Source: Neoarius graeffei | Taxonomy: Eukaryota > Chordata > Actinopteri > Siluriformes > Ariidae | Assembly: GCF_027579695.1 (NCBI RefSeq) | Contig: NC_083578.1 | Coordinates: 3,363,960 to 3,427,959 of the forward strand | Reading direction: 5' to 3' | DNA length: 64,000 bases | Part shown: one piece after another, positions 36,201-48,500 of the stretch | How positions within the stretch are numbered: position 1 is the stretch's first letter | Layout: each line of letters begins with the position of its first letter | Notes under the pieces: model-generated | What the model saw: only the letters and a program-made list of their open reading frames with translations | The model's database searches: none | Told to the model about the DNA's origin: nothing | Program-made: the position numbers and the translations under genes

Positions 36201-39200
36201 ATTGATTAATTCCTCAGTCTGCACTGTAACTTATTTTTGTATTTTATCTTTATTCTATTTTAGCTTATTTTCTATTCTCTTACTATTTTTAATTGTACTC
36301 GAATGTCCGTTTATAATGTGTTTCTTCCTCCGTCCGTTCACCCCAACACACTTTTTTTTCAGCACAACTGCAATGCGGGTGGCACGGTGGTGTAGTGGTT
36401 AGCGCTATCACCTCACAGCAAGAAGGTCCGGGTTCGAGCCCCGTGGCCGGCGAGGGCCTTTCTGTGCAGAGTTTGCATGTTCTCCCCGTGTCCGCGTGGG
36501 TTTCCTCCGGGTGCTCCGGTTTCCCCCACAGTCCAAAGACATGCAGGTTAGGTCAACTGGTGACTCTAAATTGACCGTAGGTGTGAATGTGAGTGTGAAT
36601 GGTTGTCTGTGTCTATGTGTCAGCCCTGTGATGACCTGGCGACTTGTCCAGGGTGAACCCCGCCTTTTGCCCGTAGTCAGCTGGGATAGGCTCCAGCTTG
36701 CCTGCGACCCTGTAGAACAGGATAAAGCGGCTACAGATAATGAGATGAGATGAGACAACTGCAATGCATGATGGTATATATTGCTTGGTTAGTGCCCATT
36801 GGTTGCACACTACTTTTCATGGTGCATTGTGGGATATTATGAGTGCACTATATACTGTAGGGTGCAATAATTCTCACTATACATTTGGCCAGCACTACAA
36901 AATGGCGAACTCGCTATATAGTCCACCATAGAATGAGTAGTGAGTGATTTTGGACACAGGGTGTATCTTTTTAACACTGTAACAGGGTAAATATTGGTCA
37001 GATTTCACTGTAAAGGTGGTGAGTTGGTGATACTAGAAGGAAAAATGTCAAGTTTGATGATTCAAAAATATCAAAATGTTAATGCACATAAATATTGGTC
37101 TATGTATAATTTGGACCCCCGAATGATCAGTTTAAAATTGTATATTCAGGAGGTCTATAAATATATGCACCCACTCCCATATTAGTAAACATATGGATAT
37201 TCGAATATGTGGCTTATCGGAGGTATGGACTCTACTGAGTGCCCTTCTAGTTACTACAGCATTTACAAAAAGGTGATTGATCCAATATTAAGGGGAGTAT
37301 TTCATGAAATATAAAATAATAGCGATATTCAGCACTATTCATCATTTGACTCCACTTATCAGTTTATCACATACACTCAAAACAAAACCCTACAGTCTTT
37401 CACTACTTACGATGATGTAGATATTGCTGCCCTGTGACTGATTAAATGTTGAACTGTGCTCTAATGTCAGCTCCTATTTCGTTACAGCCTTCAAGGATAT
37501 GAATACGGGTCAGTGTTTATCTGAGACTTTGAAAACAAACTGCAGAAATCAGATGTCATGTTATCCATCATGGTTTGCGATGAACATGAGGACTGCCGCA
37601 GCACCACAGCAGGAATTCAACCAACCATTAATCACATTAATTATGTTTTTCTTTGGACACAAGCTGTGTAGCTACAATATTTAATTGTACACATCTTAGC
37701 CAAAGCATCGACATCTACTGCGAGCGCAGGAATGCTAATCCGCCAGCTAGGAACATAAACGAGTCATGTAAATGCAGAGAGTTATATGATGTAATTAATC
37801 AAAATTATGTTCTTTGCGAAAATGTACTCTGTGAAAATATAGAAAGCCACCCAATGATTTTCGTTCAGAAAGACGACATGGAGTATTGCTATACAAACAG
37901 GCCACTTTTTCCATGGAATAAAAATATGTATTCTATTCCTGGCGGCACGGTGGTGTAGTGGTTAGCGCTGTCGCCTCACAGCAAGAAGGTCCTGGGTTCG
38001 AGCCCCGGGGCCGGCGAGGGCCTTTCTGTGCGGAGTTTGCATGTTCTCCCCGTGTCCGCGTGGGTTTCCTCCGGGTGCTCCGGTTTCCCCCACAGTCCAA
38101 AGACATGCAGGTTAGGTTAACTGGTGACTTTAAATTGAGCGTAGGTGTGAATGTGAGTGTGAATGGTTGTCTGTGTCTATGTGTCAGCCCTGTGATGACC
38201 TGGTGACTTGTCCAGGGTGTACCCCGCCTTTCGCCCGTAGTCAGCTGGGATAGGCTCCAGCTTGCCTGCGACCCTGTAGAAGGATAAAGCGGCTAGAGGT
38301 AATGAGATGAGATGAGATTCTATTCCCCTCTCATGGGTTTATTGATAGCATGCAATATTGTTAGCATGTCGCTTATCCTATGTGTATTACATCACTCTAC
38401 ACAGTGACGAATGAGCGTTGAATATGGCTTACGATACTGCATGGTTGTCAAGACAACATGACATCACACGTTGGAGACGTAAACCTTCCATGCTAGTGAG
38501 CAGCTGGGACAATTTGTAAATAAGCATGGCCGCCAGGTTTGCTTTGTTAAAGCAAGAAGCAGAAGATTTTGAGAGAATTTTGCCTGGCAGGTCGCTCTAT
38601 TGTGTGTAGTTCTCAATGTTGATTTTAAAAGTAACCAAGTAAATTACACAGGGAAAAAAATTAATAATATTCAGCTTGACTGCACTAGCATTGGCCTTCG
38701 CTAACACTACACCAGCTGGACGGTAACTGGACTGCCGCACTAACAGCACCAAATCACGGGTAAGCTCGTGTTGGTCTTCGAGAATGCTGATATGAAGAGA
38801 GTATGTGTATAATAATAATAATAATAATAATAATATTGTCTAGCTTTTTTTCTTGGTCTATCAGATATATTCCATTCAGCTACTTGTCTACGACTTGTTC
38901 AGTATCATGCTAGCTGAATGGAATATATCTGATATACCATGTAAAAAAAATCCAGCCGATATTATTTAAATGTTACAAAACATATTACTAGCTAGGTAGT
39001 GTAGCTAATTACTGAGATGGCGTTACCTTGTTTGATAGTTTTAGCCAAGTATCAGGTAATGTAAAAAGTAGTGCTGTCAAGCGATTAAAATATTTAATCG
39101 CGATTAATGTCGCGACTGTCATAGTTAACTCGCGATTAATCGCAGTTTAATCGCACATTTTTGTCACATGAAAAAACATTGTAATTCTCTTATCAGCATA

Positions 39201-41241
39201 AAAAAGTGAATGGGCTTGCTCACCGTTCGAACTACGGGGGTACTCGGGGGATCCGAAATCCCCTGAAACAGACATGAGATCCCTTGAAAACATGATTTGG
39301 GAAATGTTGGATGGTCTCTAAAATATTGGCAAAATGATGTTTATTGACATAGCAATCGTGTGTAACGGGAAGCATTTGCATATCCGAAGTGAGCGCGCGA
39401 TGGAGATCCGCGCTCTGAGACAAGCGCAAGCACCCCCCCAAGGGAAAAAAGGGACCCCCCGAAAATATCGGCATAGTTCGAACACTGGTTGTACCAATGT
39501 TTTTATTTTTATTTTTTTATTGCAGAGCATAACACGTTTTGTCACAGCCACTGCAAAGTCAGGCTGGAGCCGCCGATGGGAAAACGAAACCTAAGCCGAG
39601 CACCGTGGCTCTTCGGGGGAGGGCAGAGGACTCTGGCTGTGCGGGGCGCGGCATTACAGTCTAGCTGCTATCGTTTTTCTAAGCAAAGTCTCTGTTCCAA
39701 GTTCCTGGCAGTTTCAAAAGCTTATGAAAAACCTACATCATGTCACAGAGCGTTAATCTCGCGATAAAAAAATTATCGCAGTTAAAATTGAGTCAAGTTA
39801 ACGCGTTAATAACGCGAGATTTTTGACAGCACTAGTAAAAAGCCATGCAACTACAAGGGATTTTTGCAAATAACACACAATGTGTTAAAGGAAACACTCT
39901 TACCTGACAAAACAGAAACCCCTGAGGAATTAATTTGTTGTGTACCGAGTTGATGAATCATGAACCAATTTTTCAGGGAAAATTCTGTGCCAACTTTACA
40001 TCAGCTTTCATCCAAACGATTAAATAATATTGTCTGGCTTTTTTTTAATGGTATATCAGCTATATTCCATTCAGCTCGCATGATACTGAATGAGTCGAAG
40101 ACGAGTAGCTGAATGGAATATATCTGATAGACCACGAAAAAAAGCCAGCCAATATTAATATTATTATACATGCACATTCCTTTTGGGTGTTCAACGTGTC
40201 TTTCTCTTTCAAAATTCTCTTAAAATCTTCTGTACTTTGTAACAAAGCAAACCTGGTGGCCATGTTTGTTTACAAGTTGTCACAGTCACTTGAGAGTGCG
40301 GAAGTTTTATGTCGCCGATGTGTAACGTCATGTTGTCTTGACAACCATGCAATATCATAAACCATATTCAGTGCTCATTCTCCACTGGGTAGAGTGACGT
40401 AATACATGTAGGATAAGTGATATGCTAACAATATCGCATGCTATCAAACCAAATGAATGACACCTGCTAGAAGGGAATAGAACACGTTTTTATTCCATGG
40501 AAAAAGTGTCCTGTTTGGATATTAATTGTATATATGAATGTGTAATATAAGCATTATTCAACAGTTGACTACTCAACAATTTAATACTTACTATTATGTA
40601 CATATCGCCATGAGGCTTTTTAACTGTTGAACTGTGCTCTAATATCTGCTCATACTTCTGTCCAGGTATCCGTGTGATTCCGAAGAACAGAAAAAAAGGT
40701 CAGTGTTTTTCTGAGACTCCTTCATTGCAGCTATTCAAAAACAAACTGCAAGTCGAGACAGAAATCAGACGTCATGTTTTCCATCCTCTGTTACCATACG
40801 GACTGCGACGCCACAACAGGGAGTCAACCAATCAATAATTAAATCATTTTCTTTTATTGGATACAAGTTATGTAGCTACAATAATTAATAAGGCAAAATT
40901 TTAGCTAAAGCATCTACATCTGTTGAAGCTGTAAAGTGCAGGTTCGAAGGCAGAAACTGGAATTAGTAAGATAGCTAGCCAACTTTAAAGAATGATGTAA
41001 ATTCAGAGACCGGTGTGATGTACAGTATTTAGTCCAAATACTGCATTGTGTGACACAGAGTTAAAAAAATGTAATAACTTTCATAAGAAAAACAACCTGA
41101 GGTGACTTTGTGTACATTTACAAATTTAATTCACTGTCATAGCATGGATATTATATCAATATATAAAAGTGACATGAGGCCATAATGACTTTGTAGAGTT
41201 CATTGATCCATGACTACTTCATAATTGAGGAAAACAGGCTT

Positions 41242-41285
<44 letters not shown>

Positions 41286-43379
41286 CTTGATAGTGTTTAT
41301 ATGTGTAAGGCTTTCTTGAATTTGGAAGATATTTAACTGTTATTCCACAAAATTGAGTCGTAAATGAGCTGATAGCTGACGAGGTGCGTAGCACCGAGTC
41401 ATCTATAATCCATGTACGATGAAACTGAATAACGCTTTCATATTGCTGTTTGGGCTCATTTTTGCCTTTGACTTGAGCTTCCATCAGGAACTGAAATAAT
41501 AAGAGTTTTTTTTTTTTTTATTGCTACAAGCTCATCTGGAATCTACAACAACTCAAGATCAGGAAGTTTGCATAAGATGGATGGAACACATCTTAAAAAT
41601 CCATTGTCAGAAGTTTTTTTCATATATGACACTATCATGTTTTGCAACTAGAATCACTCAAAATAATAAAATATTCATGGTATATTTTTCATGAACGTGA
41701 AAAATCTAAGCCCTGTGATGACCTGGTGACTTGTCCAGGGTGTACCCTGCCTTTCGCCTGTAGTCAGCTGGGATAGGCTCCAGCTTGCCTGCGACCCTGT
41801 AGAACAGGATAAAGCGGCTACAGATAATGAGATGAGATGAGGTGAATAATCTAAACTGTACATGTGTGATATTTATCCTAATGCTAATTAGCTATACCTC
41901 ATTTTTCCTAATTTCAACTAAGCTTTTCGTCTCTTGGTCAAAAAGGTTGAGACCTTAAAATGGGGTCACTGGCCCCCCCAAAAAAATGCTTAGTATTTTT
42001 TTTCTTTACCAAATAAATAATGCAAATTATTCTATCCACATTCATTGGATATGAACAATTGCATGCTCCGATTGACTACTCTACTACTAGGATATCAGCT
42101 CATATACCATGAGTAGAGAAAAACAAAATGGCAGAGCGTGTTACTGAAACAACCGAGGACGAAATAAAAACTCTACTCGAAAACAAAACCCCCCACAAAT
42201 ACAAAAAAATCAACAAAATATGGAATAAAAGTATTTGATGGTAAGAACGTATCTTTTGTTTTACAATAATTATTATTAACGCATTTTTCACAAATTGCTC
42301 CTGTCATTTTGCTGGTTTGTTTACATTCTAAGTGGGAATGATTTTGTCGAATCTCATCTCATCTCGGTTTCTCAAAATCCAGTGAATGTGGATAGAATAA
42401 AACAGTTATTCCACTCAATTTCATCATACATGGATTATCGCAAGTTGGTGCTACGCGCTTCGTCGGATATCAGCTCATGTACGACTCGACTTCGTGGAAT
42501 AAATGTTAAATATGTTCCTCAGATCTGTGATGTATTTCGTATGAAAATTGTGAGTTTTTCAACATGAGAAGATAAACTTCATATCTTCAAGCCAATGTGT
42601 GATTTTCTTTTTATTATATCGACACATTCACAAACAAAAAGTCCCCATATTTATCAAAACAATTAATTGATTTCCTCACGGGTGACAGATAGAGATTTAT
42701 GTCATGGTTTTGGTTCTGCATGTCCCGGATGGAGCTCGTATGAAAAATATGAGTATTTCCCAATAAAATACTCGTGTCCATATAATGTATATGGATATGT
42801 ATATATGTGTGTATATATGTGTGTATATGTGTGTATATACACACCGATCATCCATAACAGGGTAGATTTCAGTACTTACTATTGCATACCTTTTGTCCTG
42901 AGATGGATTAAATCTTCATCTGTCCTCTAATGTTTACTTTTCCTTCTTTACAGAAGTGAAGCTAAAGAAGACATGGAAATGTCAGTATTTTTACTTCAAT
43001 TCAATTCAATTCAATTTTCTTTGTACAGTGACTTTAACAATGGACATTTTCACTAGCAGGTCTACAGAAATAACTAAATTCTGTATATAAATTTTATGTA
43101 TACTGTATGAATTTATAAATTTATCCTTAATAAGGAAGCCAGAGGCTGCGATGGTAAGGAAAAATTCCCTGAGACGGCATGAGGAACCTTGAGAGGAACT
43201 AGACTCAATAGTGAACCCATCCTCATCTGGGTGACACCAGATAGTGTGATTATAAATAACTTGCATCTATAGCTGCGTGCTATATGGTCAAAAAGTGCAG
43301 GAACTTCGTTATAGTTTTAACATTAAGTTTATTTTGATGGAGATTTGAGTGCAAAACTGTTCATAGCAATTGCAGTCCT

Positions 43380-43423
<44 letters not shown>

Positions 43424-45522
43424 CTTTAGCAAAAAGAAACTTGAGACTCTCCCACCCCACAGGCACATGATCGTGCCAATAGCCTCCTACCAGGGACCTG
43501 TCCACCACATGGCGGCTTATTCTTCTGCATGGACCCCACTGAAACAAAAGCAGTGGCCATTTGGCTGCCTGATGTCACTCAGGTTGGTCCAAATCTGCCT
43601 GAGCTTTGCTAATTTTCTCTGATGCTTTGTCTGGAATTTCATGGCTCCTATTACTGTTCTTACTTAGAAGACCCAGAACCTGTTCCACTGGACTTCAGAG
43701 ATCCAAACGGTCTTTCAGGATCTGAAATGGCACCTCACCACTGTCCATTGTGCTCCACTTGCCTGATCCCAGTGCAAATAGTTAACTTTGATGCTTCTGA
43801 TTTAGGGGTGGGGGCCATCCTTTCACAGCAGGGTAGTTCAGACCAGAAGCTCTGTTCTTGAATGACTCACCACTACAGAGCACAACTATGATATTGGGAA
43901 TCGTAAGTTGCTAGCAATCAAGTTGACACTGAAGGAATAGAGGCACTGGTTGGAGGGATGAAACACGAGCTTTTGGTTTGGATGGACTGCAAGAACTTGG
44001 CATATATCCAAAATGGCAAACATCTCAAACCTGAATGGGCCAGGTGGGGCATATCTTTGTAACAGATTAAATGTCATTGTTTCCTCCTGGCTGGGGTCCA
44101 AGAATTTGAAGCTTTCAGGCAGTAAGATCCCTCTACTCCAGATTGAAACCCTAAACCTGATCTCCCAAGCTTGTGCATTGTGGCAGCAGTGCACTAGGAG
44201 ATAGAGACTGCTGTCTCAGCGAGACCCAGGCAGGTGACCACCAGGGAAACTCTGTCCCTGCTGCAGTCAGAGCCAGGACCATGCAGTAGGGGGATGTCTG
44301 CGGTAAGAATACATATGATCCCCAGGACTTTTTAAATTGGAGACAAGCTATGCAGCTGCAGTATTTACTTATGTAAATTTTAACCAAAGCAATAAGCTGT
44401 GAAAGTGATGGTAAGAGGTCAGGGACTCTAGTTAGCCAGCGAGCTATCTTGCGTAAATGAATCTTGTAAATTCGGAGGCTATTCTGATGTAATTAATGTA
44501 CATAATGTGTTGCGCAATTTGTTTCAACCAAATCCAGATTTAAATAAACAGTTATTCACAAAATTCATGTCAGGTCAAGATCACCTCAGTTTTATGTCAT
44601 GTACACTACCGTTCAAAAGTTTGGGGTCACTTTGAAATGTCCTTATTTTTGAAAGAAAAGCACTGTTCTTTTCAATGAAGATCACTTTAAACTAATCAGA
44701 AATCCACTCTATACATTGCTAATGTGGTAAATGACTATTCTAGCTGCAAATGTCTGGTTTTTGGTGCAATATCTCCATAGGTGTATAGAGGCCCATTTCC
44801 AGCAACTCTCACTCCAGTGTTCTAATGGTACAATGTGTTTGCTCATTGCCTCAGAAGGCTAATGGATGATTAGAAAACCCTTGTACAATCATGTTAGCAC
44901 AGCTGAAAACAGTTGAGCTCTTTAGAGAAGCTATAAAACTGACCTTCCTTTGAGCAGATTGAGTTTCTGGAGCATCACATTTGTGGGGTCGATTAAATGC
45001 TCAAAATGGCCAGAAAAATGTCTTGACTATATTTTCTATTCATTTTACAACTTATGGTGGGAAATAAAAGTGTGACTTTTCATGGAAAACACAAAATTGT
45101 CTGGGTGACCCCAAACTTTTGAACGGTAGTGTACGTTTGGATGTGAAGCACAGAAAACAGTCAGGAAAGCATGACGTCAGCTTTCATCCAAACAACTTGA
45201 GGGGATTTGTTCTAGAGTTGTAGAAAAATTGTCATTATGATGGTTATGTTTTATATCAATTTCTTGAGTAACTTGCATAAAACTTGCAGGTTCAGTTTTA
45301 TGGTTAATTAATTTAAATTTGTTCAAATTTCATTACTATTGCTCAAAACAAACAAACAAACAAACAAACAAACAAAACCCCACAAAAAACCCACCTAATA
45401 TTAAGGGGAACGTTTCATATATGAACGTAAAATATAAATAACGTTCAACAACTGGCTACACGTGTGTGTTAACCAATACATTTTGGAAAACAAAACAAAC
45501 ACAAAAATAATATTTCAAAATG

Positions 45523-45555
<33 letters not shown>

Positions 45556-48500
45556 TATTATTATTATTATTATTAATAGTAGTAGTAGTAGTAGCAATAT
45601 TAGTATAAGTACATGGATGATTAGAGAAAATCACGTGCGCTGATTGGTCAAGAAATTCAGACTATTTCTCAATAATCACCTCGAGCGACTCGGCAAAATG
45701 GCGTCCAATCGCTTCGTCACCGTAAGTGAGGAAGAATTACAAATGATGAAAGAAAATGCTGTTCCTCAAAGCACTAAAGATGCTCCAAAGTTTGGTCTAA
45801 AACTATTCAAAGGGAAGGTGGGACTGGGATTTATTTTATTGATTTCAAAACAAAGTATTTTATGTGACTCGGCGTAGATCAGTGACACAAGTCTGCGCCA
45901 CACAGTTATTACATTTACATGCTGCTTTTGAAGTCTGAAAAAAAAAATTAATACGATTTTTTAATTTTTAAAAAAATAATCAGCCGTGTATTTGTACTAA
46001 AACAATTATCTGCCTCAGGCTCAGTGAACATCGGTGAATAATAATCAAGACGAAGTCTTACAAATTCACCGATATTCACACCACCTTCGCAGAATAACTG
46101 TTAATTATTAATGCATGCTCTGAGACTTTTTAAGTATTAAACTGTGCTCTAATATCTGCTCATACATCTTTACAGAAATTCGTGTGAATCACAGGAGGAG
46201 GAAAGGTCAGTGTTTTTCTAAAATTCCTTTAATGAAGCTGTTCAAAAACAAACTGCAAGTCGAGACAGAAATCACGTCAGGTTGTCCATCTTGTTTTCTA
46301 TCACCATCCGTTCTGCTGCACCACAGCAGGAATTCAACCAATCAGAAATCAAATGCATTGTTTTTATTCATGAAGCTACAAAATTTAATCATGCAAAATT
46401 TTAGCCAAAGCATCTATGAAAGTGTAGCAGGTGTGAGAGTAGAAACGAGCTGGTGAGCTACATTAAAGGTGCATAGTTACAACCTGCATACAGCACTGCG
46501 TCCATCTCTACACCCATTACTCTTACTTGAATTACTCATAAAGTCGTTGCTGCATAGATATGAAACACATATCAGAAGAAAGAGCACAACCGGATCTTTG
46601 GTCACATTTGAACATAACGAAGTAATCATGTTACGATAACAGATGCTTCACAATGTACCACATATCAAAATAAACAGCAGCGCTTTCTCTTTCCTGTGAT
46701 ACTGATTGTTTGTCTGAGCGACAGACTTTTTCAGATAATAATCCGGCCTTGAAATCACAGCAAATAAAACAATAGAACAATGACACTTATTTTCCAGTAG
46801 GGTCCCTTAAGTTGGTCCAGATAGCATTGCTTGGCACTGTAATTCAGTTTCCATACATGTCAACCTTTCGTCAATCAAATCTGTATAACCAACCTCCAAA
46901 ATCCGTATTTCCCTTATAAAATCCGTATAAGATGCAAATTAAAATAATTTACCTAAAATTTGAATGATAATTAACAAATGATATATCCCAGTTACTTTTT
47001 ATTCAATATTAATAACAATAAACCTTCAGAATGAATACAAAGCTCCAATGTTTGACAAAAACACAAAGTGTTTTCAGCATATTAGCCAGGAAAATCTGTT
47101 CGTAAAATTACGTTATAATGACCAAATAGAATGAAAAGTATTTTTCCAGTCTCACCTGTGAAAGGTAATCCCATGTGATCTCGTTTGGACGGTAAACCTG
47201 TTGGTACAGTTAAACGCAGCACATGAATGAGGCATCTTTATTCTCAGCTACTGTCTAGACGCTATACCAGAGACGGTTGAAGAATCTCCACTTTGCCACA
47301 TCCAATATGGCGGCGAGGACGACGTATGATTCTACGCAGAAGGCGGCGTCTATGTTTATATGTCTATGACTTCCCGGTTGGCGGGATTCTCGCAATGCGG
47401 TGTGCGCATGATCAGTGGAACGAAGTCTCGCTACCACAAGATAATGCGCGATTTCATAAGACTCTTTACTGGCTGTCTGTGGTGTACAGTAAATGTTATG
47501 CGCTCTTTTATCATCGTGGGAATTAATTATAGCTCTAAATAAATATTGAAATTTTTTTAAAGAATCCGTATAACTTTATTTATACGCCCGTATACTACGT
47601 TTATTGAATCAAATCCGTATAAAATACGGACATTCCGTATAGGTTGACATGTATGAGTTTCTCCCAGTCAGTCTTTCTCTTTTCCCTTCTCCAAAAATCC
47701 AACACCTGGATTCCAGGTGTTTCTCCGAATTCCTTGTTGAACCTGTGTGTAGATTCAACTGCAAACTAGCTCTAGCTCTTTCCCACTTTAGATGAGGTTT
47801 TTTTTTTTTGCGTGTGTGTGTTTTCATGATATTTTTTGTGCATTCATGACTCAGTGGGTTTAACCACACAGTGACATCAAGTGCATGACTTATTCTTCTT
47901 TCATATTGAACTGAGGGCAGACTGACGACACGGTGACTCACTATCACCTCTTGAGGTACAAAGTGGTATTAGGGGATGGACAGTGCATCTTGTTTTGGAG
48001 CTCGCTAGGTAGCATGCTAACTTCAGGAGATATCTCTGTAACACCATACATAGACGTCTTTGACATAAGCCTCTACCAGTACAAGGTAGATTTTGGCCCT
48101 GAAGAAAGATTGTGGGAACCAGCTTAACACATTTCTGAACTCATTAAAGCCTTTTGGTGCCAGCATTCAGCCTCTGAGGGTCGAACTAGTCAGAAAAGCA
48201 TAACATTTTTTTTTTTTTTTTGTCTGAACAACTATGGTTGATTTACCTGATATTAAGGGGATCATTTCAAATATATTTAAAATGCAATAATTTACTCCAC
48301 TTAGTGTATATTTCAATACTTACCATTATGTAGAGATTACTAAATAATAAGATACTAAATGAACTTTGGACTGTGCTCGAACGTCTGGTCATATTTCTTT
48401 ACAGTATTCTGTCTGCATCTAGTAAAGAAAGGTCTGTTTTTCTGCGACTCCTTCAATTCAATTTTCTTTGTACAGTGACTTTAACAACAGACATTTTCAC

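Larger units (their letters stand above)
37894..38965 (+). mobile_element. Palindrome-bearing element with KIAA1958-like first exon (plus copy)
   Basis: The same family appears inverted at 40022-40519. Shared words are caaacaggccactttttcc, gatagcatgcaatattgtta and gttgtcaagacaacatgac. The right end is an imperfect palindrome containing atattccattcagct twice (38873-38935). Unit sequence of the array resumes after 38965. A SINE (37941-38314) interrupts it. A frame starting MAARFALLKQEAEDFERIL opens at 38526 and stops after 28 codons. Confidence 0.7.

Noticed and set aside
37894..40519. One giant transposon with about 600-bp inverted arms
   Set aside because: Array intron sequence resumes between 38966 and 40021, so these are better explained as two separate copies in opposite orientation.
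47255..47526. Overlapping Arg-rich frames in a CpG-rich block as a host gene
   Set aside because: The block lies wholly inside the 804-bp palindromic-ended element and the frames show no family motif.
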